Below, in pieces: positions 30,935 to 39,759 of a stretch of DNA of 40,942 nt. The notes under the pieces are model-generated. The model saw only the letters and a program-made list of their open reading frames with translations. It was not told the origin of the DNA and ran no database searches. The stretch lies in assembly GCA_016792935.1 (NCBI GenBank), contig JAEUJS010000685.1, positions 1-40,942 of the forward strand. The letters are read 5' to 3'. Source of the DNA: Archangium sp. (GTDB lineage Bacteria > Myxococcota > Myxococcia > Myxococcales > Myxococcaceae). Position numbers and translations under genes: made by a program. Numbering within the stretch: the first letter of the stretch is position 1; each line of letters opens with the position of its first letter.

Positions 30935-33060
30935 TCTCCCGCACCGTCCTGCTGCTGCGGATTGCGTTTCGCAATCTGATGGTGAGCCCGATCAACCTGC
31001 TGATCGGCGCGCTCATCCTCTTCGGGACGCTGGTGTTCGTGTTGCTCGGCGGCTTGCTCGATTCGTTGAGCCGCTCGATGGAACGTTCCGTCGTCGGCTC
31101 GCTCGCAGGCCACATCCAGATCTACTCGGCGGCGTCGAAAGACGATCTCGCGCTGTATGGGCAGTTTGGCAACGACTCCGATCTCAAGGCCATCACCGAG
31201 TTCCCGAAGATCCAGGAAGCGATCTCGAAGATCGACGGCGTGCAGATGGTGGTGCCGATGGGCGTGTCGGGCGCGCTGATCACCTCGGGCAACATCATCG
31301 ACCTCACGCTCGAGCGGCTGCGCGATCTGGTGCGTGCGCGCGCGGGGCAAGGCGGCCGTGAAGAGCTGACGTCGCTGTCGAAGGAAGAGCTCGACGCGCA
31401 GATTCACGCCGAGATCCTGCACCTCCGGCAGATCATCAAGGTGCTGCGCGGCGACGCTGATCGCGCGATGGCCGACATGCTGTCGGCGCGCGCGGTCGAT
31501 CCGCACAACCTCGAAGCGCTCCACCGCGTCGAGAAGGACGAGTTCTGGGACGGCTTCGAGGCCGACCCGCTCGGCACGCTGGAGTTCCTCGAGAACCGCA
31601 TCGCGCCCATCGTCACCGACACCACGCTGATCTTCCTGCGCTACGTCGGCACCGATCTCGACAAGTTCCAGCACAGCTTCGATCGCATGAAGGTGATGAA
31701 GGGTCAGGCCGTGCCGGCGGGACAGCGCGGCATGTTGATCTCCGACTTGATCCATGAAGAGCAGATGAAGCTGAAGACCGCGCGCCGGCTCGACAAAATC
31801 AAGGACGCGCTGGCCAACGGTCGGGTGATCGCCACTGACGACGAGCTGAAGCGCTTCGTGAAGGAGAACCGCTCGCAGACGCGCGACATCGTGCTGCAGC
31901 TCGACGCGCTCAAGACGGCCGAGATGGTGAAGGCGCTACAGGACGCGCTGGGTTCGAAAGAGACCGAGCTCGATCACCTGCTCTCTGCGCTCCTCGACAC
32001 CACCGATGAGAACTTTCAGAAGCGCTACGACTTGTTCTACGCGCTGGTGACTCCGCGGGTGCGGCTGTACCGCGTGAACGTCGGCGACGTGCTCACGATC
32101 AAGGCGTTCACACGCTCGGGCTACGTGCGCAACGTGAACGTGAAGGTGTACGGCACGTTCGCGTTCAGCGGTCTCGAGAAGTCAATGCTCGCAGGCTCGA
32201 CCAGCTTGATGGACCTGATGAGCTTCCGCGATCTCTACGGCTATCTGACCGCCGACAAGGCCGAGGAGCTCAAGGAGATCCAGAAGGACACTGGCGCGAA
32301 AACGGTCAGCCGCGAGAACGCCGAGGCTGAGCTGTTTGGTGAGGGCGCGGAGGTGGTGGCGGAAGCGACTCCGGGCATCATCGATCCCGACACGGCGATC
32401 ACCAGCACCGGCCGGCGATTGCGCGAAGACGATCTGATCAAGCGCGTCTACTCCCAGAAGGAGCTCGATGACGGCGTGATGCTCAACGCCGCGGTGATGC
32501 TCAAAGACGCTCGCCAGATCGATCGCGTCATCAAAGAGATCCAGCGCGTGAGCGATGAGCAGAACCTCGGGTTGAAAGCGGTGAGCTGGCAGAAGGCGTC
32601 AGGCTTGCTCGGTCAGATCATCAACGTCTTCCGCGTGCTGCTGTTCGTCGCCGTCGCGATCATCTTCTTCATCGCCATGATCATCATCAACAACGCCATG
32701 ATGATGGCGACCATTCAACGGACGCAGGTGATCGGCACCATGCGCGCCATCGGAGCGCAGCGCGGACTCATCCTCGCGATGGTGTTGATCGAGTCGGTGG
32801 TGCTCGGCGTGTTGTTCGGCGGCATCGGCATGCTCACCGGCTCCGGCGTGCTCGGCGCGATGGCGATGAAGGGCATCGCTGCTCCGAACGACGTCATGTA
32901 CTTCTTCTTCTCGGGGCCGCGGTTGATCCCCACGGTGACGACCGGCCCGCTGGTCATCGCGCTGGTGATCATTCTCTTCGTGACCGTGGCGTCGACGTTC
33001 ATCCCCGCGTGGATGGCGACGCGCATCTCCCCTCTTCGCGCGATGCAGGCGGACGAATAG
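30931..33060 (+). CDS. FtsX/LolE-type ABC permease with enlarged periplasmic domain
   Basis: A 709-residue permease: one N-terminal transmembrane helix (about 18-44), a very long periplasmic part (about 45-560) and three C-terminal helices (about 566-588, 610-640, 670-692), ending SPLRAMQADE, the FtsX-type MxxxxALR-like end. Typical LolC/E or MacB-type permeases have about 220 periplasmic residues, so roughly 300 extra residues are present. Part of the extra segment is helical and charged (RVEKDEFWDGFEADPLGTLE region and on). GTG start in a 4-nt overlap with the ATPase. The second permease follows after 2 nt. Confidence 0.9.
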   Translation: MISRTVLLLRIAFRNLMVSPINLLIGALILFGTLVFVLLGGLLDSLSRSMERSVVGSLAGHIQIYSAASKDDLALYGQFGNDSDLKAITEFPKIQEAISKIDGVQMVVPMGVSGALITSGNIIDLTLERLRDLVRARAGQGGREELTSLSKEELDAQIHAEILHLRQIIKVLRGDADRAMADMLSARAVDPHNLEALHRVEKDEFWDGFEADPLGTLEFLENRIAPIVTDTTLIFLRYVGTDLDKFQHSFDRMKVMKGQAVPAGQRGMLISDLIHEEQMKLKTARRLDKIKDALANGRVIATDDELKRFVKENRSQTRDIVLQLDALKTAEMVKALQDALGSKETELDHLLSALLDTTDENFQKRYDLFYALVTPRVRLYRVNVGDVLTIKAFTRSGYVRNVNVKVYGTFAFSGLEKSMLAGSTSLMDLMSFRDLYGYLTADKAEELKEIQKDTGAKTVSRENAEAELFGEGAEVVAEATPGIIDPDTAITSTGRRLREDDLIKRVYSQKELDDGVMLNAAVMLKDARQIDRVIKEIQRVSDEQNLGLKAVSWQKASGLLGQIINVFRVLLFVAVAIIFFIAMIIINNAMMMATIQRTQVIGTMRAIGAQRGLILAMVLIESVVLGVLFGGIGMLTGSGVLGAMAMKGIAAPNDVMYFFFSGPRLIPTVTTGPLVIALVIILFVTVASTFIPAWMATRISPLRAMQADE

Positions 33061-33062
33061 CC

Positions 33063-34376
33063 ATGGGCATCTTCGACCGCATGTTGTGGTTGATCGCCGC
33101 GCGGAGCCTGCTGCAGCACCGCTTGCGCACGTCGTTGTTGATGGCGGCGATCGGCGGAGTGACTGCGCTGCTGGTGATGCTCACTGGCGCGTACGTCGGC
33201 ATCAAGACCACCCTGCTCGTCTCAGCCACCACGCTGATGAGCGGGCACGTGAACGTCGCGGGCTTCTACAAGGCGACGGCTTCTTCCTCCGCGCCGGTGG
33301 TCACCAACTACAAGAAGGTGCGCGCGCTGGTGGAGAAGGAAGTGCCACAGGTCGACTACATCGTTCAGCGCGGGCGCGGGTGGGCGAAGCTGGTGAGCGA
33401 GTCGGCGACGCAGCAGGCGGGCCTCGGCGGCATCGACATCACGCACGAGCCGGGCTTCCGCAAAGTGGTGCAGGTGAAGGAAGGCTCGATCGACGGGCTG
33501 ACGCAGCCCAACGGCATCTTGATCTTCGAGGCGCAGGCGAAGCGACTGAGCGTGAAGGTGGGAGACACCTTGACCATCGTCGCTCCGACGTTCCGTGGCA
33601 CGAACAACACGCTCGACGTGACGGTGGTGGCGATCGCCGCCGACATCGGAATGCTCTCGTCGTGGAACACGTTCATGAACGACCAGGGCCTCCGTCAGCT
33701 GTACCAGCTGAATGACGAGACCACCGGCGCGCTGCAGATCTATTTGAAGGACATCGAGCAGGTGAAGCTCGTGCAGGAGCAATTGCGCACCGTGCTCGCG
33801 CGTGAGGGCTTTGGAATGCTCGACCCCGACCCGCGTCCGTTCTTCGCGAAGTTCGATGGAGTGAACCGCGAGAACTGGACGGGACAACGGCTCGACGTGA
33901 CCAACTGGGAAGACGAGACCAACTTCGTGCAGTGGATCGTCACGGCGCTGACCGTGCTGGCGACGATCGTGATCTTCGCGCTGGTGGCGATCATCGCGGT
34001 GGGCATCATGAACGTGATGTGGATCTCGATTCGTGAACGCACGCGCGAGATCGGCACGCTGCGCGCGGTGGGCATGCAACGCGGCACGGTGCTCTCGATG
34101 TTCCTCGCCGAAGGTTCGCTCCTTGGACTCATCGGCACGATCGTCGGCGGCATCGGCGGCGTGCTCGGCTCGATCGCAGTCAGCAAGGCCGGCATCACGC
34201 TGCCTCCGAGCTGGCAGTTCGTCTTCTTCTCAGATCACCTGGTGATCACGCCGACGCTGACGTGGGTGGGGTTCAGCGTGGGCTTCATCACCGTGGCGAT
34301 CGCCGGCATCTCGTTGATTCCCTCTTTCCTCGCCGCGCGGCTCAAGCCGATCACGGCGATGTCTCACGTCGGGTGA
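33063..34376 (+). CDS. FtsX/LolE-type ABC permease
   Basis: A 437-residue permease of standard size: N-terminal helix (about 23-45), a periplasmic MacB-like domain (about 46-295), then three transmembrane helices (about 310-335, 358-390, 403-428) with the family IRERTREIGTLRAVGMQR loop between the first two. It ends in LKPITAMSHVG. With the larger permease it would form a heterodimer, as LolC and LolE do. The frame can extend upstream to 33009, inside the first permease; the ATG at 33063 is chosen. Confidence 0.93.
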   Translation: MGIFDRMLWLIAARSLLQHRLRTSLLMAAIGGVTALLVMLTGAYVGIKTTLLVSATTLMSGHVNVAGFYKATASSSAPVVTNYKKVRALVEKEVPQVDYIVQRGRGWAKLVSESATQQAGLGGIDITHEPGFRKVVQVKEGSIDGLTQPNGILIFEAQAKRLSVKVGDTLTIVAPTFRGTNNTLDVTVVAIAADIGMLSSWNTFMNDQGLRQLYQLNDETTGALQIYLKDIEQVKLVQEQLRTVLAREGFGMLDPDPRPFFAKFDGVNRENWTGQRLDVTNWEDETNFVQWIVTALTVLATIVIFALVAIIAVGIMNVMWISIRERTREIGTLRAVGMQRGTVLSMFLAEGSLLGLIGTIVGGIGGVLGSIAVSKAGITLPPSWQFVFFSDHLVITPTLTWVGFSVGFITVAIAGISLIPSFLAARLKPITAMSHVG

Positions 34377-34381
34377 AAATC

Positions 34382-35215
34382 ATGCGCATCCTCTCCACTG
34401 TCCTCGTCTCGTCGCTGGTCCTCCTCTCGTCGTTCGCGGTCGCCCAGGAAAAGGAAGGCCAGAAGCCTGACGCGCCGAAGGGAGCGCCGCCGATCCCCGG
34501 CGCGTTGTCGAAGGACGAGATGCTCAAGCTGCTGCAGGAGCAGGACGATCGGCAGCGCAACGGCGGCGACTACAAGGCGCTCGCGTACCTGGAACAGAAG
34601 GAGAAGGACAAAGCCGACGTCGTGCGTGAGCTGATCATTTTCCGCCGCGACGCTGACGACAAGCTGATGCTGCTCTTCACCAAGCCCAAGAGCGAAGAGG
34701 GCAAGGGCTACCTGCGCCTCGACAAGAACCTGTGGAGCTACGACCCGGGCACCGGCAAGTGGGAGCGCGCGACGGAGCGTGAGCGCATCGGCGGCACCAA
34801 CTCGCGCCGTTCCGACTTCGACGAGTCGCGCCTCGCCGAAGAATTCGAGCCGAAGTTCTGCGGCACCGAGAAGCTCGGCAAGTTCGAGACGGTGTGCCTC
34901 GAGCTGACGGTGAAGCCGGGCATCGACGTGGCGTACCCGGTGATCAAGCTGTGGCTCGACACCGTGAACCACAACCAGCTCAAGCGACAGGAGTTCGCGC
35001 TGTCGGGCCGGCTGATGCGCACCGCGTACTACCCAAAGTGGCAGAAGCTCTTCTCGGAGTCGAAGAAGTCGGACGTGTGGTTCCCGGGCGAGATGCGGTT
35101 CTTCGACGAGGTCGAGAAGTCGAATTCCACCCTCGTGCTCATGAAGTCGGTGGACCTGTCGAACCTCGAGAACAACATGTTCACCAAGGCGTGGCTCGAG
35201 TCGAAGAGCCGCTGA
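34382..35215 (+). CDS. Periplasmic LolA-like (outer membrane lipoprotein-sorting) protein
   Basis: A 277-residue exported protein: signal peptide MRILSTVLVSSLVLLSSFAVAQ (1-22) followed by a LolA-like fold: LSKDEMLKLLQEQDDRQRNG, then a run of beta-strand segments with DKLMLLFTKPKSEEGKGYLR, LDKNLWSYDPGTGKW, and the family end containing LVLMKSVDLSNLENNMFTK. The group (PF17131-type) carries lipids or lipoproteins across the periplasm. A GTG at 34373 overlaps the permease stop; both starts are possible. The barrel gene follows after 31 nt. Confidence 0.88.
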   Translation: MRILSTVLVSSLVLLSSFAVAQEKEGQKPDAPKGAPPIPGALSKDEMLKLLQEQDDRQRNGGDYKALAYLEQKEKDKADVVRELIIFRRDADDKLMLLFTKPKSEEGKGYLRLDKNLWSYDPGTGKWERATERERIGGTNSRRSDFDESRLAEEFEPKFCGTEKLGKFETVCLELTVKPGIDVAYPVIKLWLDTVNHNQLKRQEFALSGRLMRTAYYPKWQKLFSESKKSDVWFPGEMRFFDEVEKSNSTLVLMKSVDLSNLENNMFTKAWLESKSR

Positions 35216-35246
35216 GCCGAAAAGAAACGCTGCACCTGAGGGGATC

Positions 35247-36863
35247 ATGAAGCGGATCATCGGAGTGGTGGCGCTGTGCTGCGCGAGCGCGTCGTTTGCG
35301 CAGACGCGACCGTCGGAGAGCGACATGTTCGGCGATTCGTCGTCGGACGCTCCGACGGCGACGGTCGATGCGGGCGCACGCGACGAGAACGCGATGTTCG
35401 GCGACGCGCCGACCACCACCGTGTCGGGTGACGCGGCGGATGCGGGGAGCGATCGCGATTCCGCTCAGCTTTCCGGGCCATCGACGCAGTCGAAGTTCGA
35501 CACCGCGGAGGCCGTGAGCGACCCGCTGAAGATCGGCGGCAACTTGCTGATGTTCGGGCAGGGCTACTTCCAGGAGACGCGGCCGTTTCTCCAGGGGGCG
35601 TTCTCGGCGCCGATGATCCTCGACGTGTATCTCGACGGGCGACCCAACGATCGCGTGCGTGCGTTCGCGCAGGGCCGTATGCAGTTCGACCCGACGTACC
35701 CGATCGGTGATGGCTCGAGCTCGTCGAACACGACCGCGAGTCCTGCGTTGCCGATCGTCGGAGTCACCGGCACGACGCGCGCGAACCCGAGCGTGTTTCT
35801 CGATCAGCTGTGGCTGCGCTTCGACATCGCGCGCAAGGTGTACCTCACCATCGGCCGTCAGAAGATCCGCTGGGGCGTGTCGCGCATCTGGTACCCGACC
35901 GACTTCTTGAACTCGCGACCGCGTGACGCGCTCAACCCGTTCGACGCGCGTCTCGGCGTGAACATGGTGAAGGTGCACGTGCCGGTGGAGTCGCTCGGCT
36001 GGAACTTCTACGCGTACGGGTTGCTCGATGGCGTGTCGGTCACGTCGGCAGGCCTGAAGTTGAACCAGCTCGGCGGAGCGGTGCGCGGCGAGTTCGTGAT
36101 CGGCCCCGCGGAGATCGGCATCGGCGGCGTGTGGCAGGAAGGCCGTCGTCAGCGCTACGCGATCGACGTCAGCACACCGATCGGTCCGTTCGACGTGTTC
36201 GCTGAAGCGGCGTTCCGCGACGGGCAGGACTTCGTGCTCTTCGACTACCCGAGCGATCTCAACGAGGACAACCTCCTGGCGAAGGCGTCGCAGATCAAAG
36301 TGAAGGACGTGAACCCGCCGGTGGTGGTGCAGGTGTCCGGCGGCGCGACCTTCCAGTTCAACTACACCGACAAGAACTTCGCGATCATCGGCGCGGAGTA
36401 TTTCTACAACCCGGTCGGCTACGACACCCCGGTTGGGTACCAGGTACAGACGTTCGCTCCGGGCTTCGTCGGGAAGACGCTCGACCCGATTCAGTCGGTG
36501 GCGCTGTACCAGGGGAAACACAACCTCGCGATCACGCTCGCCGCTCCGGGCATTCCGGGCTTCGACTGGATCACGGTGTCGCTGAGCAACATCATCATCA
36601 TGAACGATCCCGCTGCGCTCACGCGCCTCGACGTGATCTTCCGCGTGCTCAACTTCCTCTCGGTGCAGGCGTTCGGCTCGGTCTTCTACGGCGGCGCAGG
36701 TGGTCAGCTGCGCTTCAAGCTCAGCGCGCAGGCCATCAACGACATTGCGAACGTCGCTGAGCTCGCGCAGCCCGGCAGCGGAGACACCGTCCGCACCAAC
36801 TTGAGCCCACTGCGGTACCCACCGCTGGTGCAGGCCGGCGTGCTGCTGCGCGTATCGATCTGA
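35247..36863 (+). CDS. Outer-membrane beta-barrel protein of the ABC/LolA cassette
   Basis: A 538-residue exported protein with a signal peptide (1-18, ending ASASFAQ), a low-complexity acidic/Ala/Asp/Gly linker with a repeated DMFGD/AMFGD word (about 25-80) and a long beta-rich barrel to the end. The segment GRQKIRWGVSRIWYPTDFLN is like the GRQxxxWG signature of DUF1302-type and alginate-export-like barrels. The barrel ends LLRVSI. AGGGG stands about 4 nt before the ATG. Its place after two permeases and a LolA-like gene suggests it is the outer-membrane receiver of their cargo. Confidence 0.82.
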   Translation: MKRIIGVVALCCASASFAQTRPSESDMFGDSSSDAPTATVDAGARDENAMFGDAPTTTVSGDAADAGSDRDSAQLSGPSTQSKFDTAEAVSDPLKIGGNLLMFGQGYFQETRPFLQGAFSAPMILDVYLDGRPNDRVRAFAQGRMQFDPTYPIGDGSSSSNTTASPALPIVGVTGTTRANPSVFLDQLWLRFDIARKVYLTIGRQKIRWGVSRIWYPTDFLNSRPRDALNPFDARLGVNMVKVHVPVESLGWNFYAYGLLDGVSVTSAGLKLNQLGGAVRGEFVIGPAEIGIGGVWQEGRRQRYAIDVSTPIGPFDVFAEAAFRDGQDFVLFDYPSDLNEDNLLAKASQIKVKDVNPPVVVQVSGGATFQFNYTDKNFAIIGAEYFYNPVGYDTPVGYQVQTFAPGFVGKTLDPIQSVALYQGKHNLAITLAAPGIPGFDWITVSLSNIIIMNDPAALTRLDVIFRVLNFLSVQAFGSVFYGGAGGQLRFKLSAQAINDIANVAELAQPGSGDTVRTNLSPLRYPPLVQAGVLLRVSI

Positions 36864-36874
36864 TCAGCTCACGC

Positions 36875-36925
36875 CAGGAGCGCGGTTTCATTGGCGCTCC
36901 TGCCTCACGCGGTCAAGACCGCGTG
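36875..36925. terminator. Two adjacent hairpins between convergent genes
   Basis: Hairpin 1 (36875-36902) has a perfect 9-bp stem caggagcgc/gcgctcctg with a 10-nt loop; hairpin 2 (36906-36925) has a perfect 8-bp stem cacgcggt/accgcgtg with a 4-nt loop. They fill the 65-bp convergent gap. Without U-tracts, they are read as a weak bidirectional termination or stability element. Confidence 0.6.
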
Positions 36926-36928
36926 CTC

Positions 36929-38182
36929 TCAGCCTGCTGCTTCGACTGGCAGGAGCGCGGTGTGGTGGAAGCCGAGGCGCGGGTCGTCGAGGAGCCCGAA
37001 GTGCTGCGGGAAGAACTCGCGGATCGAAGGGAACGGCACGCGCTTCACCAGCTCGAGTGACGGATACGAATACACGCGCACTTCGTTGAGACCGCGATGC
37101 GCCGAGAGCAGCCACTTGCCGTCAGGAGAGCGCTGCAGCCCATAGCTGCCATCGACTGCTGAGAAGCGCGTCGCGCGCAGGGCCTTGAGCAACACGTGCG
37201 GCTGGCCGGGAATGTTCGCGCGTGACGCCGACTCGACGAGGTTGCTCCACACGGTGCGCGCGGCCTTGACGCTGTCCCACAGCGAGGCGCGCTCGTCGAC
37301 CCACCTGGGCTCGCGGAAGTCGCTCAACTTCACCGCGACGATCGAGGCACTCGCGCACGCGTTGTAGAGCACCTCGTCTTCGGTCACGACGACGTCGGAG
37401 GTCAGCGCGCCCGGCAGATCCTTGGGAATGGTGAGATGGCGCGTGACCTCTGCTCGCTCGGCGTCGATCTCGAAGAGGTAGTTCTTGAAGTGCGCGATCG
37501 TGTATTCGACCCACGAGCCTTCCTGCGCCGCGCACCGCTGCGTCGGCGCGTAGAACACGTCCTTCGTGGGGTGCATGCCGAGGTGCCACGCCGTGGCGGG
37601 CAGCTTCACCACGCGGTGCGAATTGTCGCGCAGATCGAAGATGCCGACCTGGTTCGCGAAGCCGTGATCGTCGTGATCCATCGCGCCGTAGCAGAGGTAG
37701 TTGCCGCTGGGCGTCTTCTTGAGCGCGTGGGGGACGGTGACTCCGTGTTTGCCGAGGCGCGTCGGTCGCTGGAGATCATCGAGCGTGAATTTCCAGAACG
37801 AGTCTCCAAGCACGGTGATGAACGTTCGATCGTCGAGCCACGCGACGTGCGTCTGGCTCGAATAGAACGTGTCGGGCGCGCACCACTTGAGTGTCGAGCA
37901 GCGCGCCACTTCTTCCAGCGTGCGCGGGTCGTAGAAGAGCAGCGTCTGACTCAGATTGCCGAGGAAGCCGACCGTGCCGCTGGGGTTGAGTTGCGTGGCG
38001 TGGCCTCCAGCGATGCCGTCGAAGTAGCGGACCTTGATGTCGAAGCGCCCCGCACCCGGCTCGCACGAGAGCTTCGCGATGCCGCCGAAGCCCTCGAAGC
38101 CGTTCAGGCCGTTGCCATCGAGGGCGATGAGCAGATCGAAGGGCTTCAGCCCGGCGGCGCCTGCGGCAGAACGGGGCTTCAC
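36929..38182 (-). CDS. PDZ-like/beta-propeller protein
   Basis: A 417-residue protein with no signal peptide. The N-terminal 55 residues look like the second half of a PDZ domain (AGAAGLKPFDLLIALDGNGL, then an IKVRYFDG strand); the first half is missing. The rest reads as a six- or seven-bladed beta-propeller (repeats of DRTFITVLGDSFWKF-, GNYLCYGAMDHDDHG- and DVFYAPTQ-type blade strands). The molecular role is unknown. GTG start overlapping the stop of the acyltransferase-like gene by 4 nt, so they are likely to be co-translated. It converges on the barrel gene. Confidence 0.7.
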   Translation of the reverse strand: MKPRSAAGAAGLKPFDLLIALDGNGLNGFEGFGGIAKLSCEPGAGRFDIKVRYFDGIAGGHATQLNPSGTVGFLGNLSQTLLFYDPRTLEEVARCSTLKWCAPDTFYSSQTHVAWLDDRTFITVLGDSFWKFTLDDLQRPTRLGKHGVTVPHALKKTPSGNYLCYGAMDHDDHGFANQVGIFDLRDNSHRVVKLPATAWHLGMHPTKDVFYAPTQRCAAQEGSWVEYTIAHFKNYLFEIDAERAEVTRHLTIPKDLPGALTSDVVVTEDEVLYNACASASIVAVKLSDFREPRWVDERASLWDSVKAARTVWSNLVESASRANIPGQPHVLLKALRATRFSAVDGSYGLQRSPDGKWLLSAHRGLNEVRVYSYPSLELVKRVPFPSIREFFPQHFGLLDDPRLGFHHTALLPVEAAG

Positions 38183-39060
38183 GCGGCCACCGCGCGCGAG
38201 GGCAAGGTGGTCACCGCGGTCTCCGCGAGCGTCTCAGGGTGCTCGAGCGCCTCGCGGATCACGGTGGCCAGCTTGCCGGCCGAGAAGCCGTCGATGATGC
38301 GGTGATCGAACGTCGCGCAGAGCCGCAGCACCGGCCGCACGACGAGCTGCTTGTCCTCGGAGACCCACGGGCGATCCTTCACCTCGGAGATCAGGATCAG
38401 CATCGGGGCACGCGCCAACGGGATGAACGGAGCAAACGCCGTGTCGATCCCGAACGGCCCGACGTTGGTGATGACGGCCGAGCCAAACGGGTCGCGCGGC
38501 ATGCCCTGCGTCGGCAAGTCGAAGTGCAGTTCGTTGGTGAGGAAGTCGACGAGCTTGAGCAACGGACCGAGCACGAAGAACGGGAGCAGCTTGAACAACC
38601 CGCGGCTCTTCTCGAACGACGGGTCGGTGCCCTCGCGAATCGCGCGCGCCTTGCCGGCCACCGCCGGGATCCACTGCGCGAGCGAGAGGCGATCGGCGTG
38701 CTCGATGCGCGCTCCGGAGAGATCTTTTCCGCCGCCCGTCGCGACGCTGACGAAGAGGTCGATGTCCTGGCGGCGCTCGAGACGGCCACCGAAGCGGACC
38801 TTGGCGTTGAGCTGTGGGTACTTCACGAACGCGCGGGCGACGGCGGCGCAGACGAGGTGCGTGATGGTGAGCTTCTCGTTCCCACCGGCTCGCCCCGAGT
38901 CGAGCCTCTTGGCGCGGTGCGCTTCAATGAACGCGAGGGCCGCCGACGCATCGACATCCATCGAGCCGTAGATGGTCGGATCGTTCGGGGCCTTCCACAT
39001 CGAGGCCGCGGTCTTGCGGAAGGTGCTGACGTCGCTCATCGCTTCGAAGGAGGTGGACAT
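38179..39060 (-). CDS. Stand-alone 2-oxoacid dehydrogenase E2-type acyltransferase
   Basis: A 293-residue protein resembling the catalytic domain of dihydrolipoamide acyltransferases: TITHLVCAAVARAFVKYPQL in the N-terminal half, then the catalytic signature DHRIIDG (252-258, His253 and Asp257) near the end. No lipoyl or E1/E3-binding domain is present, so it does not act in a standard dehydrogenase complex; the chloramphenicol-acetyltransferase-like fold could move other acyl groups. A hydrophobic insert (about 155-180, FKLLPFFVLGPLLKLVDFL) may be membrane-associated. It overlaps the PDZ/propeller gene by 4 nt. Confidence 0.82.
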   Translation of the reverse strand: MSTSFEAMSDVSTFRKTAASMWKAPNDPTIYGSMDVDASAALAFIEAHRAKRLDSGRAGGNEKLTITHLVCAAVARAFVKYPQLNAKVRFGGRLERRQDIDLFVSVATGGGKDLSGARIEHADRLSLAQWIPAVAGKARAIREGTDPSFEKSRGLFKLLPFFVLGPLLKLVDFLTNELHFDLPTQGMPRDPFGSAVITNVGPFGIDTAFAPFIPLARAPMLILISEVKDRPWVSEDKQLVVRPVLRLCATFDHRIIDGFSAGKLATVIREALEHPETLAETAVTTLPSRAVAA

Positions 39061-39133
39061 GCCTCAGTTGTCGCACCGCCCTCGAAATCGTCCGTTCGTC
39101 AGCGCGCCAAAGAGGTGTGCGCGCGCGCCACGC

Positions 39134-39715
39134 TCAGGGAGGGCCGACTTTGGTCACCACGGCCGTCGTGCCGACGAACTTGAACTTCACCTCATAGTTC
39201 ATGCCGCCGGTGGCGAAGACGAAGGTCATGTCGGTGTCGGCCGGGAGGTTGCGGAATTCGTACATGCCGCCGGGGCTGGCATCTCCGTGCGTCTTGCTCA
39301 CGAAGGTCCACATCTGCTGATCGCGAATGTAGAGACGGCGCATGCCCGTCGTGAGGTCCTGGGCGAGCATGAAGTCGTCGTTGTCACCGCACCCATCGGA
39401 ATACGTGTTGTTGGTGACGCGGCAGAAGTTGCTCTGCGTCGTGTTGCAGATGACGACGGCCTTGTCGTTGGGGCTGATGGTCTCTCCGAGTGGGATGGTG
39501 GTCGGGAAGTCGGTGCAGTTGACCTGGATGACGCCGCTGCCTCCGCCGGTCGCGCTGCCGCCGCCGCTCGAGCCGCCGCCTCCGCCGGTTGCACTGCTGC
39601 CGCCGCCGGTGGCTGCGCTGCCTCCGCCGCCGCCGGTGCCTGCGTCCATGGTGGACATCGAGCCGCACGCCGAGAGCACGACGCCGAGCACTGCGAAAGT
39701 TCGAAGAGTGGTCAT
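39134..39715 (-). CDS. Lipoprotein with glycine-rich linker
   Basis: A 193-residue predicted lipoprotein with lipobox VLSAC (Cys at about residue 17), a Gly/Ser/Thr/Ala-rich linker (about 22-60) and a C-terminal globular part with four cysteines that may form two disulfides (in VNCTDF, VVICNT, NFCRV and DGCGDN) and several aromatic beta-strands. Such linker lipoproteins are frequent in myxobacteria; no family is recognised. The frame continues upstream to 39823, overlapping the divergent regulator gene; the ATG at 39715 fits the signal peptide. Confidence 0.75.
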   Translation of the reverse strand: MTTLRTFAVLGVVLSACGSMSTMDAGTGGGGGSAATGGGSSATGGGGGSSGGGSATGGGSGVIQVNCTDFPTTIPLGETISPNDKAVVICNTTQSNFCRVTNNTYSDGCGDNDDFMLAQDLTTGMRRLYIRDQQMWTFVSKTHGDASPGGMYEFRNLPADTDMTFVFATGGMNYEVKFKFVGTTAVVTKVGPP

Positions 39716-39759
39716 GGTGCGGAGCGTGCGTGTCTTCGTGGTGATGCGGAACGCTCGCG

